Assembly (NCBI GenBank): GCA_950097015.1
Contig: CATNEN010000002.1
Coordinates: 6,155,501 to 6,219,500, forward strand
DNA: 64,000 bases
Source of the DNA: Macrostomum hystrix
Lineage: Eukaryota > Platyhelminthes > Macrostomidae
Direction: 5' to 3'
This document shows, in pieces, positions 34,058-44,514 of the stretch. The notes below the pieces were generated by a model. That model was given only the letters and a program-made list of their open reading frames with translations. It was not told where the DNA came from and did no database searches. The translations under genes and the position numbers were made by a program. The stretch's first letter is position 1. Every line of letters starts with the position of its first letter.

Positions 34058-37000
34058 TTTAAGTACTCTAAGTCTGAGAGTAGACAATAAAATAGGGACA
34101 GCTTAAATTATAACCTATTTTATGGGATTTGAAGAGAACCATACCTAGCCTCAATTGTTTTAAGATAAGTAGGCCTAGCTGCCAGGTCGGGCCAATTTCA
34201 GAATTAATATTTATAGGATAATTATTGTTAAATTATACTACTTTACTTTACTTATCACCTAGTACTGGGTACTTGGTCAAACTTGGTCAATCTTTGGTCC
34301 AGGGCTGTGGCTTAGAAGGCAATACTAAATTATAAAATCTAGCTAACGAACAGAACCGCTAAGCTAATTACAAATGAAATTAAATATATTAACAAGGAAG
34401 ATGAACGTTTGCATCAACGGTGAAATGCGTTCAAAATTTATCGAAAAGCTATACAATTGTCTCGCCAAAAAACCAAGGGCTTGACTTCAAGTCAAACAAG
34501 TGAAATTAATGAATTTAAACAAATAGTGTATTTAGTCATGCTATTTATGCTAAATCTAAACATAGTGTTTTTCTAATTCTTGACTGTAGCAAAAAATAAA
34601 AAAATGTAGATAATTAGCAAAAATGTGTAAATCGTTTGTTTAATTAATTTTTTTCGGGTTGCACAAAGACCGCGTCTTTTTAAAAGAGAAATAATATTTA
34701 ATTTATTTCAGTATTTGCACAGTGGGGCCTATAGGCGAACCAGGCTACTTGCTTGAGCCCAATCGACTACTGCAACTAAACCTGGACAAAAAATGGCATA
34801 CCACATCTAATGTTATGCCTCGTTTGATCTTACTAATCCTCACGTTAAATAGGCCTACGTAGCTGTAGAAAAGCATTTCCAATTTTTTATATTGACACAT
34901 TCGATATGTATTTTAAATCATTGATATTTAAAAGCAAAATATTAGTATATTTTTTACCTTTAGCCTTTTTAATATCAAAATAATGCGGGTGTGCTATAAA
35001 AAAACTAATAATGTTAGCTCAGTATAAGCTAAAGTCCTGACTTCTAGCTAACAGGGCAATGAGTGGTTTTTTAATTGTCTTTCAATTTCATAATAATAGT
35101 AGTCATACAATCACAATGTAATACAATACCTTGCTGGGTTGCTACAAATGTTGTCACTGCGACAGTAGGCCCTAACTCTAAATTATTAGGGCTAGGGCTG
35201 GGCCTTCCACATTAATTATGAGATAATCAGTTTACATTTTTCAGTTAGGCCTGCCCTAAGCTATATGTATAAGTGACAGAAAAAGCAGTTCCAACATCTG
35301 GCCAAGAACTTGACCATACCTTCTAAAATCTAAATGTACTTAGGCCTACTTGACAATTGACAACTGAATTTCATGTCCTAGTTTGTTATCTTAAAATTTT
35401 AAATTGCTTATTATTTTTATAGTGGAATTGCTTAGGCCTATCCCATGGTCACGTGCCGATAATTTTCTGCTTGTCCACATGGCAGCTTGTAGGCTATGAT
35501 TAGTCTACTTTCAAGTCCCTACCTATTCTTCTCTGAGCATAAGGCTTTTCCTTCAAAGTAAAGTGTATAGTGTGTAGTGTAGTGGAGCGAATTTAAAAAA
35601 GCTGTGGACACTCCTGCTAGATGCATAGATGTGCAGTTGTTTTCAAGAAAAAGAGCGCAAATCCGCAATTGCTATATATCTTTAGTCTGACTCAATATAG
35701 TAATTGATTTGATTTCACGAAAAAATGTCGAAAGACCTTTTTTTGATCTCCGTAGGCGTAGTGTAGGCTATTTCTAAAAATAGAACAAGTATGTGGTGAT
35801 TTCGCAAAAATGTGGACATATATACCAAATGATCTTTTTTTGATTACTGTAGTGTATTTCTATATTTAGAACAGCTAAGGTTGTCTTTTCGCACTCAGGC
35901 ACTGCGGAGCATGTATTCTTGTAGGGGCACAAGGGGGCACTGTTTGTTATACATCTATATACTTACAACAACTTTACACATACAAGACCCAGGCCATGCG
36001 GACAGGAATTTTTGTCTGTGCAGCCGCACAGGCAATTTTTCACAAGAGCGCCAGATGCTGTCCACAAAAACCCCTGTTGGCTCCAATAGGGCACTATCAA
36101 TGTTTAGTGTAAAATAATAACAATGATGTGTGATAATATGTGACTAGAGTTTGGTGCTGACTAGAATTCTGCTGGTTGACTCGTATGATTTTCTTTGATG
36201 GACTTCTTACTTTTTAAGTCAATACAATTCAAATGAAAACATGTAACTATGACAAAAGATTTAGTAAGTTGTTTTTACAATAATTAAAAAAGGATGACAT
36301 TAATGTCGGTTAATAAATGTGTAGGTCGAAATGTAGAACACTGTTGTAACATACTGGCAACTTTGTCAATCTATTGGCTCAAGGGTTCAACAAAATGTTC
36401 AAACCTGAAAGGGCCTCGTTACAAAAAACAGAACCATGTGGATAAAATTGAAATTAATGGCATGGCATATTTATATAAAGAGTTTTAGACCTATTCATAT
36501 AAGCTGCTGTGTGGATAAGCAGAAAATTATCGGCATGGATCCATGTGGATAAAATTGAAATTATCAACATGGGACAGTGGGTAAAAAAAAGACTTTTATA
36601 GCAAACTTTTTGGCTATGATTATTCAGTTCAGTAACATAAGTAATTCAGTAAATTAGATTCAGTAAAGGCAATGCTTATTGACATAGTCAGGCTATATGA
36701 TTTATGCCAACTTTTTTCACATAAATATAGGACAAATTGGTAATAGACAATCTGGTAACAGAGTTCAGTAACAAGTAGGGGTCAGACTAGATCCTGATCC
36801 TGACTCTTAGAAAGTCAGGAATCAGGATAGGCTCATCTCATTCCCCTAATATATGAATAGCTTAACAAAAATCAAGAAACTGCTTTAAACAATTCAAAAT
36901 TAGTCTCAAATTCTGACTCACCACTTAGTTTAGGCATAGGCTCCTCATCCTGAATCCTGCCCAGAAATATTAGTCTTAAAAGTAGTGTTACTATTACTTG

Positions 37001-37701
37001 GTGTAGACATGGAAAGTTGAGATTGCATAAGTTTGGTGTCATTTTAAAGCAGCAAGTCTTTTCGTTCAAATGACACCAATTGTAAGAGATTTGAATATGT
37101 GCTTCAAGAGATATGGACAATTAAGTAGTTCCTACTAGTTCTGGACACCCCTTGTAAATGAAGATCCCAATCCTAAAAATCTTGATCCTGTCTGACCCTT
37201 AGTATCAAGGCATAGTGAATTTAGTAAGAATCATTGGATGGACAGCAATAGTAATAGTATATAGATAGTGATTTACTATATTGGTAAAGCTAGTTTGCTA
37301 GTTTAAGATTAAAAAAAAACTGGAAAAGCCCATTCAGCAGGCACTAATAAAAGAAATATTTTTTCAAATCAACTTGCAACTATTGAAAATAATTATCAGT
37401 TTTGATGCAAAATAAAAAAAGTAGTAGTAGTTGCATTTAATAACCTTTTATTTAATAAACATAAACAAATTAGTACCAACAGTATATAAAGGCAAATGTG
37501 AATCTGTGCATTCTTTTTATACCAACAACTGGAGTATTAAATAGATCACAATTTAAAGATTTAAATGTACTAAAAAACTCATTTCAGCAATCAAAGCAAC
37601 TCCTGGCAGCTGCAGCCAGTCAAGTCAAGCCAGTCTAGCATTTGATAACACTGAGATTTCACTGCCTCTAAAATCTATTATAAAACTAAAAATTCAAAGA
37701 C
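34058..37701. other. Divergent intergenic region RNF139 / gene A
   Basis: A head-to-head promoter region, AT-rich. An imperfect local duplication lies at about 35705-35880 (GATCTCCGTAGGCGTAGTGTAGG-type units). An inverted-repeat pair, 35447-35490 and 36499-36545, is described separately. A strong acceptor (CTCATTTCAG) ends at 37587, 114 nt before the gene A ATG. No coding sequence is supported. Confidence 0.5.
35447..36545. mobile_element. Possible DNA transposon bounded by about 45-bp inverted repeats
   Basis: 35447-35490 contains GCCGATAATTTTCTGCTTGT; 36499-36545 contains its near reverse complement (GATAAGCAGAAAATTATCGG). The arms extend to CCATG at the outer edges. No transposase frame was found inside, and no target-site duplication is obvious. 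Confidence 0.4.
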
Positions 37702-40700
37702 ATGGCCTGCGACCTCTTAATGCCATCGCAGTCGATTGGCAACCCTGCCTTCTCCCCACTGACTCTGTTTGAATGCACCATCACCAATGCCCAGATGCTC
37801 ATCGATTCCATGGGCGACCGAGACCTGATGCAGGCTCTGAAGATTGCTGGCAGCCTGCACACCCACATTGTTGGCGTCATCGAGCCTCGCTATGATCGCG
37901 CCTGTCAGCGCAGCGACGATCACGAAGCCTGCTGTCAGCAACAACAGACTGCCACTGGCGTTGAAGCCACGGCAGCTGCCACGCCGTCCAAACCGATTCC
38001 GTCAACCATTGTCGACCAGAGCGAGAATGGCTGTAAACAGGCCGCTGTAAAGTTGGCGGCGGCTTCAACTTTTAAATCGGAGACTTCAATGGTGGGTGTC
38101 AATGTCAAATCCGAGCTGCTGGACTCTTTCGTGGAGGAGGAGGAGGAAGACTGTCTGATCCTGGAGGAGGAGGACTCATTTGCCGTGGCGGCGGCGGGCG
38201 GGCCGCCGTTGTCGCCGTCAGCTTCTTCTTCTTCGCAGCTTCCCGGCGCCAGCTTCGGCAGTAGAAAGCGTAGCCGCCAAATCTCGCCGCATCGTGCTTC
38301 TCCGGCCAGCGTTGCCGCCGCCGCCGCTGCTGCAGCCTCGGCCGCATCTGGCACTTTTCCAGGCAGCTCTCAGCAGCTGGCAGAATGTAAGAACGCCCTG
38401 CGACAGGCCTACAAGGATATCAAAGGCAATGGACCGCACCTCTTCGATTTCTCACTGGCGTGAGTGTATAAAGCAATTGTATTATATGCCTTATTTAGAA
38501 AGTGGTTTTCACACGTTCAATTACACAAGGTTTCACCGTTTTAAATTATCATAACTCCCTGTTTGATGGTTAAAGATAGATGAAAAATTGCCATATTTTA
38601 CTATTGGGTTTCAACTTCTATTTCAAACTAAATAGCTTCTATTTTGCCCGGCGGCTCTCCGGCTGGCGTTAGTTACTTCAATTTCGCCCGCGGGGAGGGG
38701 TTGCTCGTGTGTACCCGATTAGTAACTTCAATTTCGTCCGCGATACCGGCCCGCCCAAGTTAGGGTAAATCTATTTCGCAAAAAGTAACTTCTATTTCGT
38801 CTTGCATTTTTTCATCCGGCTTCAAACATAAATATAGGCCATGATGGGCCTGTACTTTCAATATTAATATTATTAAATATATTTTAATAAGATTGGAGCT
38901 TCAAGAGCGGCTGGATGTGAAAGTGTCTGCCCTATCCAATTAGCTGAATTTATTGTGATTCTGTGCGATAGGGTCAAAAATTCACAAGGCCATAAATCTC
39001 TCGACACTCGAAAGAAAATTATTATAATTCCACTGCGGCAGAGTCGGTGGTGGCGTCGGCGAAGATCAAAGGCAGGGACAAAGTCCGTATTTCACAGAGC
39101 GGACGCAAACACAAATCGCTGTGCTGAAGAGACGATATAGATGTTACTTTTTGTGAAATTGATTTACCCTAACTTGGGCAGGCCGGTCTCGCGGACGAAA
39201 TTGAAGTTACTAACGCCAGCCGGAGAGCCGCCGGGCGAAATAGAAGCTATTTAGTTTGAAATTGAAGTTGAAAACCAATATCACTTTGCCATTGAACATT
39301 AAAAGTACGATAGATGCCTGAGATAGAATGTGACCTTGTTCCGCTGCAAAACAGCCTTACTTCTAATGCACTATATATATATATATGCAACTAATTCTAG
39401 ATTTAATGATCCGGCCAATCAGCGAGTCTCTGAGCAGATAATCCAGCTAGCCAAGCAGCTCACGGTTCATTTTCGATTATCCAACGACGCCTGGTGGAGT
39501 GAGTTTTATTTTTTAGCAGTTTAATTAAGTCATGCTAGTGTAAAATAGATTTATAGCATTTATAGATTTAAACAAATAATAATAAGTTGTATATTTAAAC
39601 AATGGCCCTCTCCTTGCATTTGGTGACCTCGCACTGTGAAAGTTTGATTGCCAGCTTAAGAAACTATGCATAAAAACATTACTCTAAGAATCAATTGGCC
39701 TATTTTTATAAATTTGCACTAAAATATTTGATGGTGGATTTCACTATCGTCACCGACTCCAAGCTATTATGAACTAATCAACTCATTACCTATCAGTGAT
39801 TAAAAGAGTTTGTTCACATTGTTCAATTGTTCTCATGTACCGAGTGCAGGGTTGTTGGGTTCAGTTTATTCCGTTCTAACAAATCAGCCACCGATGCCCA
39901 CTGATGCCAGGCAACACAGAACTGTTTAGCCGAATCAAGGCGGACCTGAATATTGGCAAACTGCGGAAGAGGCACTTCCGATCCAGGCTAAAGGTGTTGA
40001 TTGACGATATTCGTTTGATTTTGTTGTGCTTAACAGTAACAGTTGGACTGTCTTGTGTCTCACGATTAGAGCTCACTGTGCAAGGGGGGCTGTCAATCAA
40101 GCATGCCGCTAAATTCAACTCAAATTGATATACGTTTTTAGAAGCCCTGAGCACTAGCGGAGTGTTCAGCCAGGCCAGGCACAATTATTTGGCCAAATTT
40201 CGTATGCTGAAAATTAAACGCAAAGCCAGTGTACGTACCACATTATCGATTACATTTTAATTGTAATAATCCCTGCAAGTGTGAAGCGTTGTGTCTCCTG
40301 AAGTCCAACTCCTGCTCAGAACCGTATTTTTTAAACTAAAATAGCGTTGGCCTACTTCAGTCCTGAACTGGAATTTTCAGATAATTCACCTGATTTAAAG
40401 GTCACATGTTACATTAACATCGTTTGAGTTGGACTGATTGAATTCGTGCGATAGGAGTTTTATCCCCTCTTCTTTCCAACTCCTCTTTCTTAAACTAAAG
40501 CTTAAAGCGAGGCAACTAAACTACCTGTGCGCAACCTCAATGCTTAGTTAATAAGGCTGAGGATAAATATCCCAAACAGTTGCTATACTGTGCCGGCGCG
40601 CGTATTGTTACAGACCAGAAGCTGGCACGGGCATTCTTTGCCGAAGAGAAAAATCGAGCATTTACACGCATCCGCATGCGTCGAGTAGCGTGCCAAAAAG

Positions 40701-42608
40701 CTGTAAGAAATCGCTAGCAGCTGAGATCTGAGTCAGGTGCTGCTGCATCTTTGCTGCCTTTTATTATCGCTTTCGATTTTCCCACTTTCGGGAAGTTTAT
40801 TACATTTTGGCGATCAAAACACTTCCAAACCGCGAGAGATCCAAGCAATCAATCAGTCGGCCTTTGAATTTGATTAAAAGACTAAACCTATGAATTTGAT
40901 TTTATTTCTTGTAGACATTTGCTTTCCGTCAGTCTATAGGGACCTAGCCAAATATGACAAGCATAGGGAGCGAATGAAACACCGAATGCGAGCCAGGAGA
41001 CACATGAGCAGTGTACGCCTCTTCTCATAACTCAATTAACTCAATTCCTGAGCTTGCCAATTACTGATTTAGATTTGTTTTAATTCGATCCTTTCACAAC
41101 CAAAGCAAGGCGTGTGGCTAAATAGTTTTCCGTGAATTTGAGAATCATGCCTTGAATTGCGGCATAATTCTTATTCAATTGGTGCTTCTGGCAATGCAGT
41201 CAATGCACTTACATGAGCAAGTATTTGCACTGGTTTACTGCGCAATGGATCCGTGTTTTTGCTCCAAATCTCAACAGAATCCGCTGTGTTATTTAACAAA
41301 TATTCAGCTTAGTATCGAAGTCAATATTACAATAGATTCTGAATAGCAAAACTTGTGCATGATTTACAGCAGATTCCGATTCGTGGAATCAACTTGGGAA
41401 TCTTACGAAGAGATCTGATAATAGTTTAGAACAGGCTAACATCCATTGTGCACTAACTGGGCATCTACTGCTCTGTGAAATGTTAGTCAAGCTAAATTTA
41501 GTGGACAACTGCAATGTGCGGCAATATTTCAGGCCTATTAAATTCTGTATATGCCGAGCTAAAGGACACAATATTGGAGCGGCGGCATTATACTAAACAT
41601 TCTGTGCGAAAATTTCGCAGCAAAGTCAAGGTAACGAAATGATAACTGAATAGCATCTGAGAGAGTTGGTTAATAAAAGAGACCACAATTAGTCATTTAC
41701 TCGTTCATCAAAGCAAGGCCTGGGCAATTTTTCTGTTTATTTTGAGCGTGCATTTTCAACGCTGTTTAACGCTAGCTGACTTTAATCCCGTTAATTTTAG
41801 GCTCATCCGGGCACCTGTTTCACCTGTTAAAGAAGGAGGTGTCTCATAAGCGCGAACGGGATGTGTTCTATCAGCGAAAGGGGCGGCAAAAGAATAAAGT
41901 AAAATAAATCAATATAAAGAGAAAGAAGAGATTTGCGACATTCATTGTGTCCGAGTTAGGAATATTTGGCGGGCTTAAGTCTAATAGTTTAGCTGTTGTT
42001 ATGCAGCCGGAAACCCAATTAGTAAATCAGTGTGTATTGATTGGCACTGGTAGATAGCTAGATAGCCTTGCTCATACTGATTCCCATTTTGCATCTGTGA
42101 AGCGGTAGGAATGCAGTGCCTTTCTTAAGGACACAATTAGTTTTACTTGGGTTGAAAATCGGGATAAATATGTAGGATATAAAAAAAATCGGCCGTTTCG
42201 CTACATATCGGGTGGATAGTAGACATCCTCTATCCTACTACTATTCTGCCACTTCAGAAGCTAGCTAGACGACAGAAAAGCTTCGAACTACTGGCCACCA
42301 GCTTGTCCACGGACAAATTCGACAAGTACCGCATCATCCTGTCACGTGACTACACCTCGTCCGATGAAGAGGCCGACATCGGCGGCGGTGGCGATGAAGG
42401 CGGCGCGCTGCGGGTCCGCGAATTGCCCTGGGAGTCGGCCGAGCTGCGCGAGATGAAGCATCAGCTGGACTCGATCTTCCTGGAGAACTGCGCCAGTCAG
42501 AAGCAGGCGCAACAGTTGCGCAACACTGTGCGGGACCCCGCCTGCGTCAGCGGCAGAACTCCCCCTGCGAACTGTCCCAGCTGGGCCCTGTCAGCCGAGT
42601 ACCGCTAG
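37702..42608 (+). CDS. Gene A: uncharacterised family protein with a mutually exclusive exon cluster
   Basis: Constitutive exons are 37702-38459, 39401-39498 and terminal 42258-42608. One of six cassette exons lies between 39911 and 41898. With a 98-nt cassette the product is 434 aa. The N terminus has a conserved block (FSPLTLFECTITNAQML, IEPRYDR), then a Ser/Gly/Ala- and Glu-rich linker, and the end of exon 1 encodes KGNGPHLFDFSLA. The terminal exon encodes KLARRQKSFELLATSLS, YTSSDEE, RELPWES and PSWAL. I associate this C-terminal pattern with widespread but uncharacterised animal proteins; function is unknown. Exon 2 ends in phase 1 and the terminal exon starts in phase 0, so one 3n+2 exon is required. 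Gene B is a tandem paralogue. Unlike B, the N-terminal half is one exon. Not recognised as any named gene. Confidence 0.8.
38605..39287. mobile_element. MITE with long terminal inverted repeats in gene A intron 1
   Basis: The left arm, about 38605-38795, contains AACTAAATAGCTTCTATTTT, CCCGGCGGCTCTCCGGCTGGCG and CCCAAGTTAGGGTAAATC. The right arm, 39145-39287, contains their reverse complements in reverse order. The outermost bases read TATTGG and CCAATA. The left arm has about 45 extra bp. The centre has no transposase frame, so the element is non-autonomous. Confidence 0.75.
39911..39993 (+). other. Gene A cassette exon 1 of 6
   Basis: Acceptor GATGCCAG then 2 nt and 27 codons; donor GTGTTG follows Lys. 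Length is 83 nt, or 74 nt from an alternative acceptor ending at 39919; both are 3n+2. It ends in the basic run KLRKRHFRSRLK. The donor is the weakest of the set. Confidence 0.65.
40142..40230 (+). other. Gene A cassette exon 2 of 6
   Basis: Acceptor TTTTTAG, 89 nt (2 nt plus 29 codons), donor GTACGT. It encodes a segment ending KFRMLKIKRKAS. The frame is open only in the phase expected from exon 2. Confidence 0.75.
40614..40702 (+). other. Gene A cassette exon 3 of 6
   Basis: Acceptor TTGTTACAG, 89 nt, donor GTAAGA. It encodes FFAEEKNRAFTRIRMRRV followed by ACQKA. Same length and phase as the preceding cassette. Confidence 0.8.
40915..41012 (+). other. Gene A cassette exon 4 of 6
   Basis: Acceptor TTCTTGTAG, 98 nt (2 nt plus 32 codons), donor GTACGC. 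It encodes the basic segment HRERMKHRMRARRHMSS. Confidence 0.8.
41533..41630 (+). other. Gene A cassette exon 5 of 6
   Basis: Acceptor ATATTTCAG, 98 nt, donor GTAACG. It encodes YAELKDTILERRHY and ends VRKFRSKVK. Length equals cassettes 4 and 6. Confidence 0.8.
41801..41898 (+). other. Gene A cassette exon 6 of 6
   Basis: Acceptor TTAATTTTAG, 98 nt, donor GTAAAA. It encodes LLKKEVSHKRERDVFYQRKG and ends RQKNK. Confidence 0.75.
42105..42170 (-). repeat. SINE family 1 fragment before the gene A terminal exon
   Basis: A short minus-oriented piece with TGCCTTTCTTAAGGACACAA followed by a degraded head (GTTGAAAATCGGG). Confidence 0.45.
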
Positions 42609-43465
42609 GCCGGGCCTTCAAACGCCACCCTGAGTACTGCCAGTAGCAATGCTGTTTTTTATTATGCGTGTTTTCTGCTTGGTCAGCATTTTTAACGCTT
42701 AGTTGCTAGGCGGTAACTAAGGTGTTGTGTATTTTACGAGCCAGGCCAAGGTATACTGTAGGGAAAATTATATGCAAAACTGGAATCATCCAAATGCATA
42801 ACCGATGTATCCGAGTGCATAACCGATTTATGTATGCTAGAAGTCTTTGTTCTTTGTTGTAAGAGTGTTTTTATACAAGTCTAAAAACTTCTAAATCGAT
42901 AACTGCTAAATATGTAGGCTGGCATTGGCTGACTGGACTGTTTGATTATATCCATCATGCTCTTATCTGTCAGTTAGTAACCAGGTTCGGCCACTCGAAA
43001 TTCGCTCCAGGAGTAGAACTCCGGCATTTAGTTATTACGGGCGGTTGCTTGCAAAACTGCAGACAAACTGACTGTTTTTTGTATTATTTCTTTGCTGTAA
43101 TCGCATTAAATATTCACAAACAGGCAATTCTGTTATTATAATTATACTATCACCTAAAATAATTGTTTCATTCATATTCAAGCTAAACAATGATTATTAG
43201 TATATTAATAAAATAGTTTATAATTGGCTTTCTCCGGTAATCTTATTCGTGTTCTCATTGCTTCGACACAAAGTTGTAATACTGAATATTGTAAAAACGC
43301 CAGTTACTTTTAACGTTTTAAATACAGTAGGATTTATTTCAACTCTCTGTCCACAGATTGCAGGATTGCTAAGCAAGCCTGGGATTCGAATGACCTTCTG
43401 TATGCTATTCGGTTGAATGCAATTGGCTTGTTTATTTACTTCGTAATTTTATAGTGTAAAAAGTG
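42609..43465. other. Gap between gene A stop and the 21-bp array
   Basis: AT-rich gene A 3' flank. A weak tRNA-like fragment (GGGATTCGAATGACCTTC near 43380) may be a decayed SINE head. AATAAA-like words occur near 43207. No coding sequence is seen. Confidence 0.4.
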
Positions 43466-44492
43466 CGTTTCAGTATTCAGGGTGTGGATTCCAGTATTCA
43501 GAGTGTGAATTCCAGTATTCAGGGTGTGAATTCCAGTATTCAGGGTGTGGGTTCCAGTATTCAGGGTATGGGTTCCCGTATTCAGGGTGTGGGTTCCAGT
43601 ATTTAGGGTGTGATTTTTAGTATTCAGGGTGTGGGTTCCAGTATTCGGGGTGTAGGTTCCAGTTTTCAGGGTGTGGGTTCCAGTATTCAGGGTGTGAATT
43701 CCAGTATTCAGGGTGTACGTTCCAGTATTCAGGGTATGGGTTCCAGTATTCAGGGTATGGATTCCAGTATTCATGGTGTGGATTCCAGTATTCAGAGTGT
43801 GAATTCCAGTATTCAGGGTGTGAATTCCAGTATTCAGGGTGTGGGTTCCAGTATTCAGGGTATGGGTTCCCGTATTCAGGGTGTGGGTTCCAGTATTTAG
43901 GGTGTGATTTTTAGTATTCAGGGTGTGGGTTCCAGTATTCGGGGTGTAGGTTCCAGTTTTCAGGGTGTGGGTTCCAGTATTCAGGGTGTGAATTCCAGTA
44001 TTCAGGGTGTACGTTCCAGTATTCAGGGTATGGGTTCCAGTATTCAGGGTATGGGTTCCCGTATTCAGGGTGTGGGTTCCAGTATTCAGGGTGTGGGTTC
44101 CAGTATTCAGGGTGTGAATTCCAGTATTCAGGGTGTACGTTCCAGTATTCAGGGTATGGGTTCCAGTATTCAGGGTATGGGTTCCCGTATTCAGGGTGTG
44201 GGTTCCAGTATTCAGGGTATGGGTTCCCGTATTCAGGGTGTGGGTTCCAGTATTTAGGGTGTGAGTTTCAGTATTCAGGGTGTGAGTTCCAGTATTCGGG
44301 GTGTAGGTTCCAGTATTCGGGGTGTTGGTTCCAGTATTCAGGGTGTGGGTTCCAGTATTCAGGGTGTGGGTTCCAGTATTCGGGGTGCTGGTTCCAGTAT
44401 TCAGGGTGTGGGTTCCAGTATTCAGGGTGTGGGTTCCAGTATTCGGGGTGTTGGTTCCAGTATTCAGGGCGTAGGTTTCAGTATCAAGGATC
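43466..44492. repeat. 21-bp minisatellite upstream of gene B
   Basis: About 49 units of CCAGTATTCAGGGTGTGGGT+T, with an internal higher-order duplication (43594-43900 repeats at 43888-44110). The 21-bp period keeps frames open (SIQGVGS-type repeats); these are not genes. It abuts the gene B acceptor within about 15 bp. Confidence 0.95.
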
Positions 44493-44514
44493 TGAATCTC
44501 TTTCCAGCATCAAT

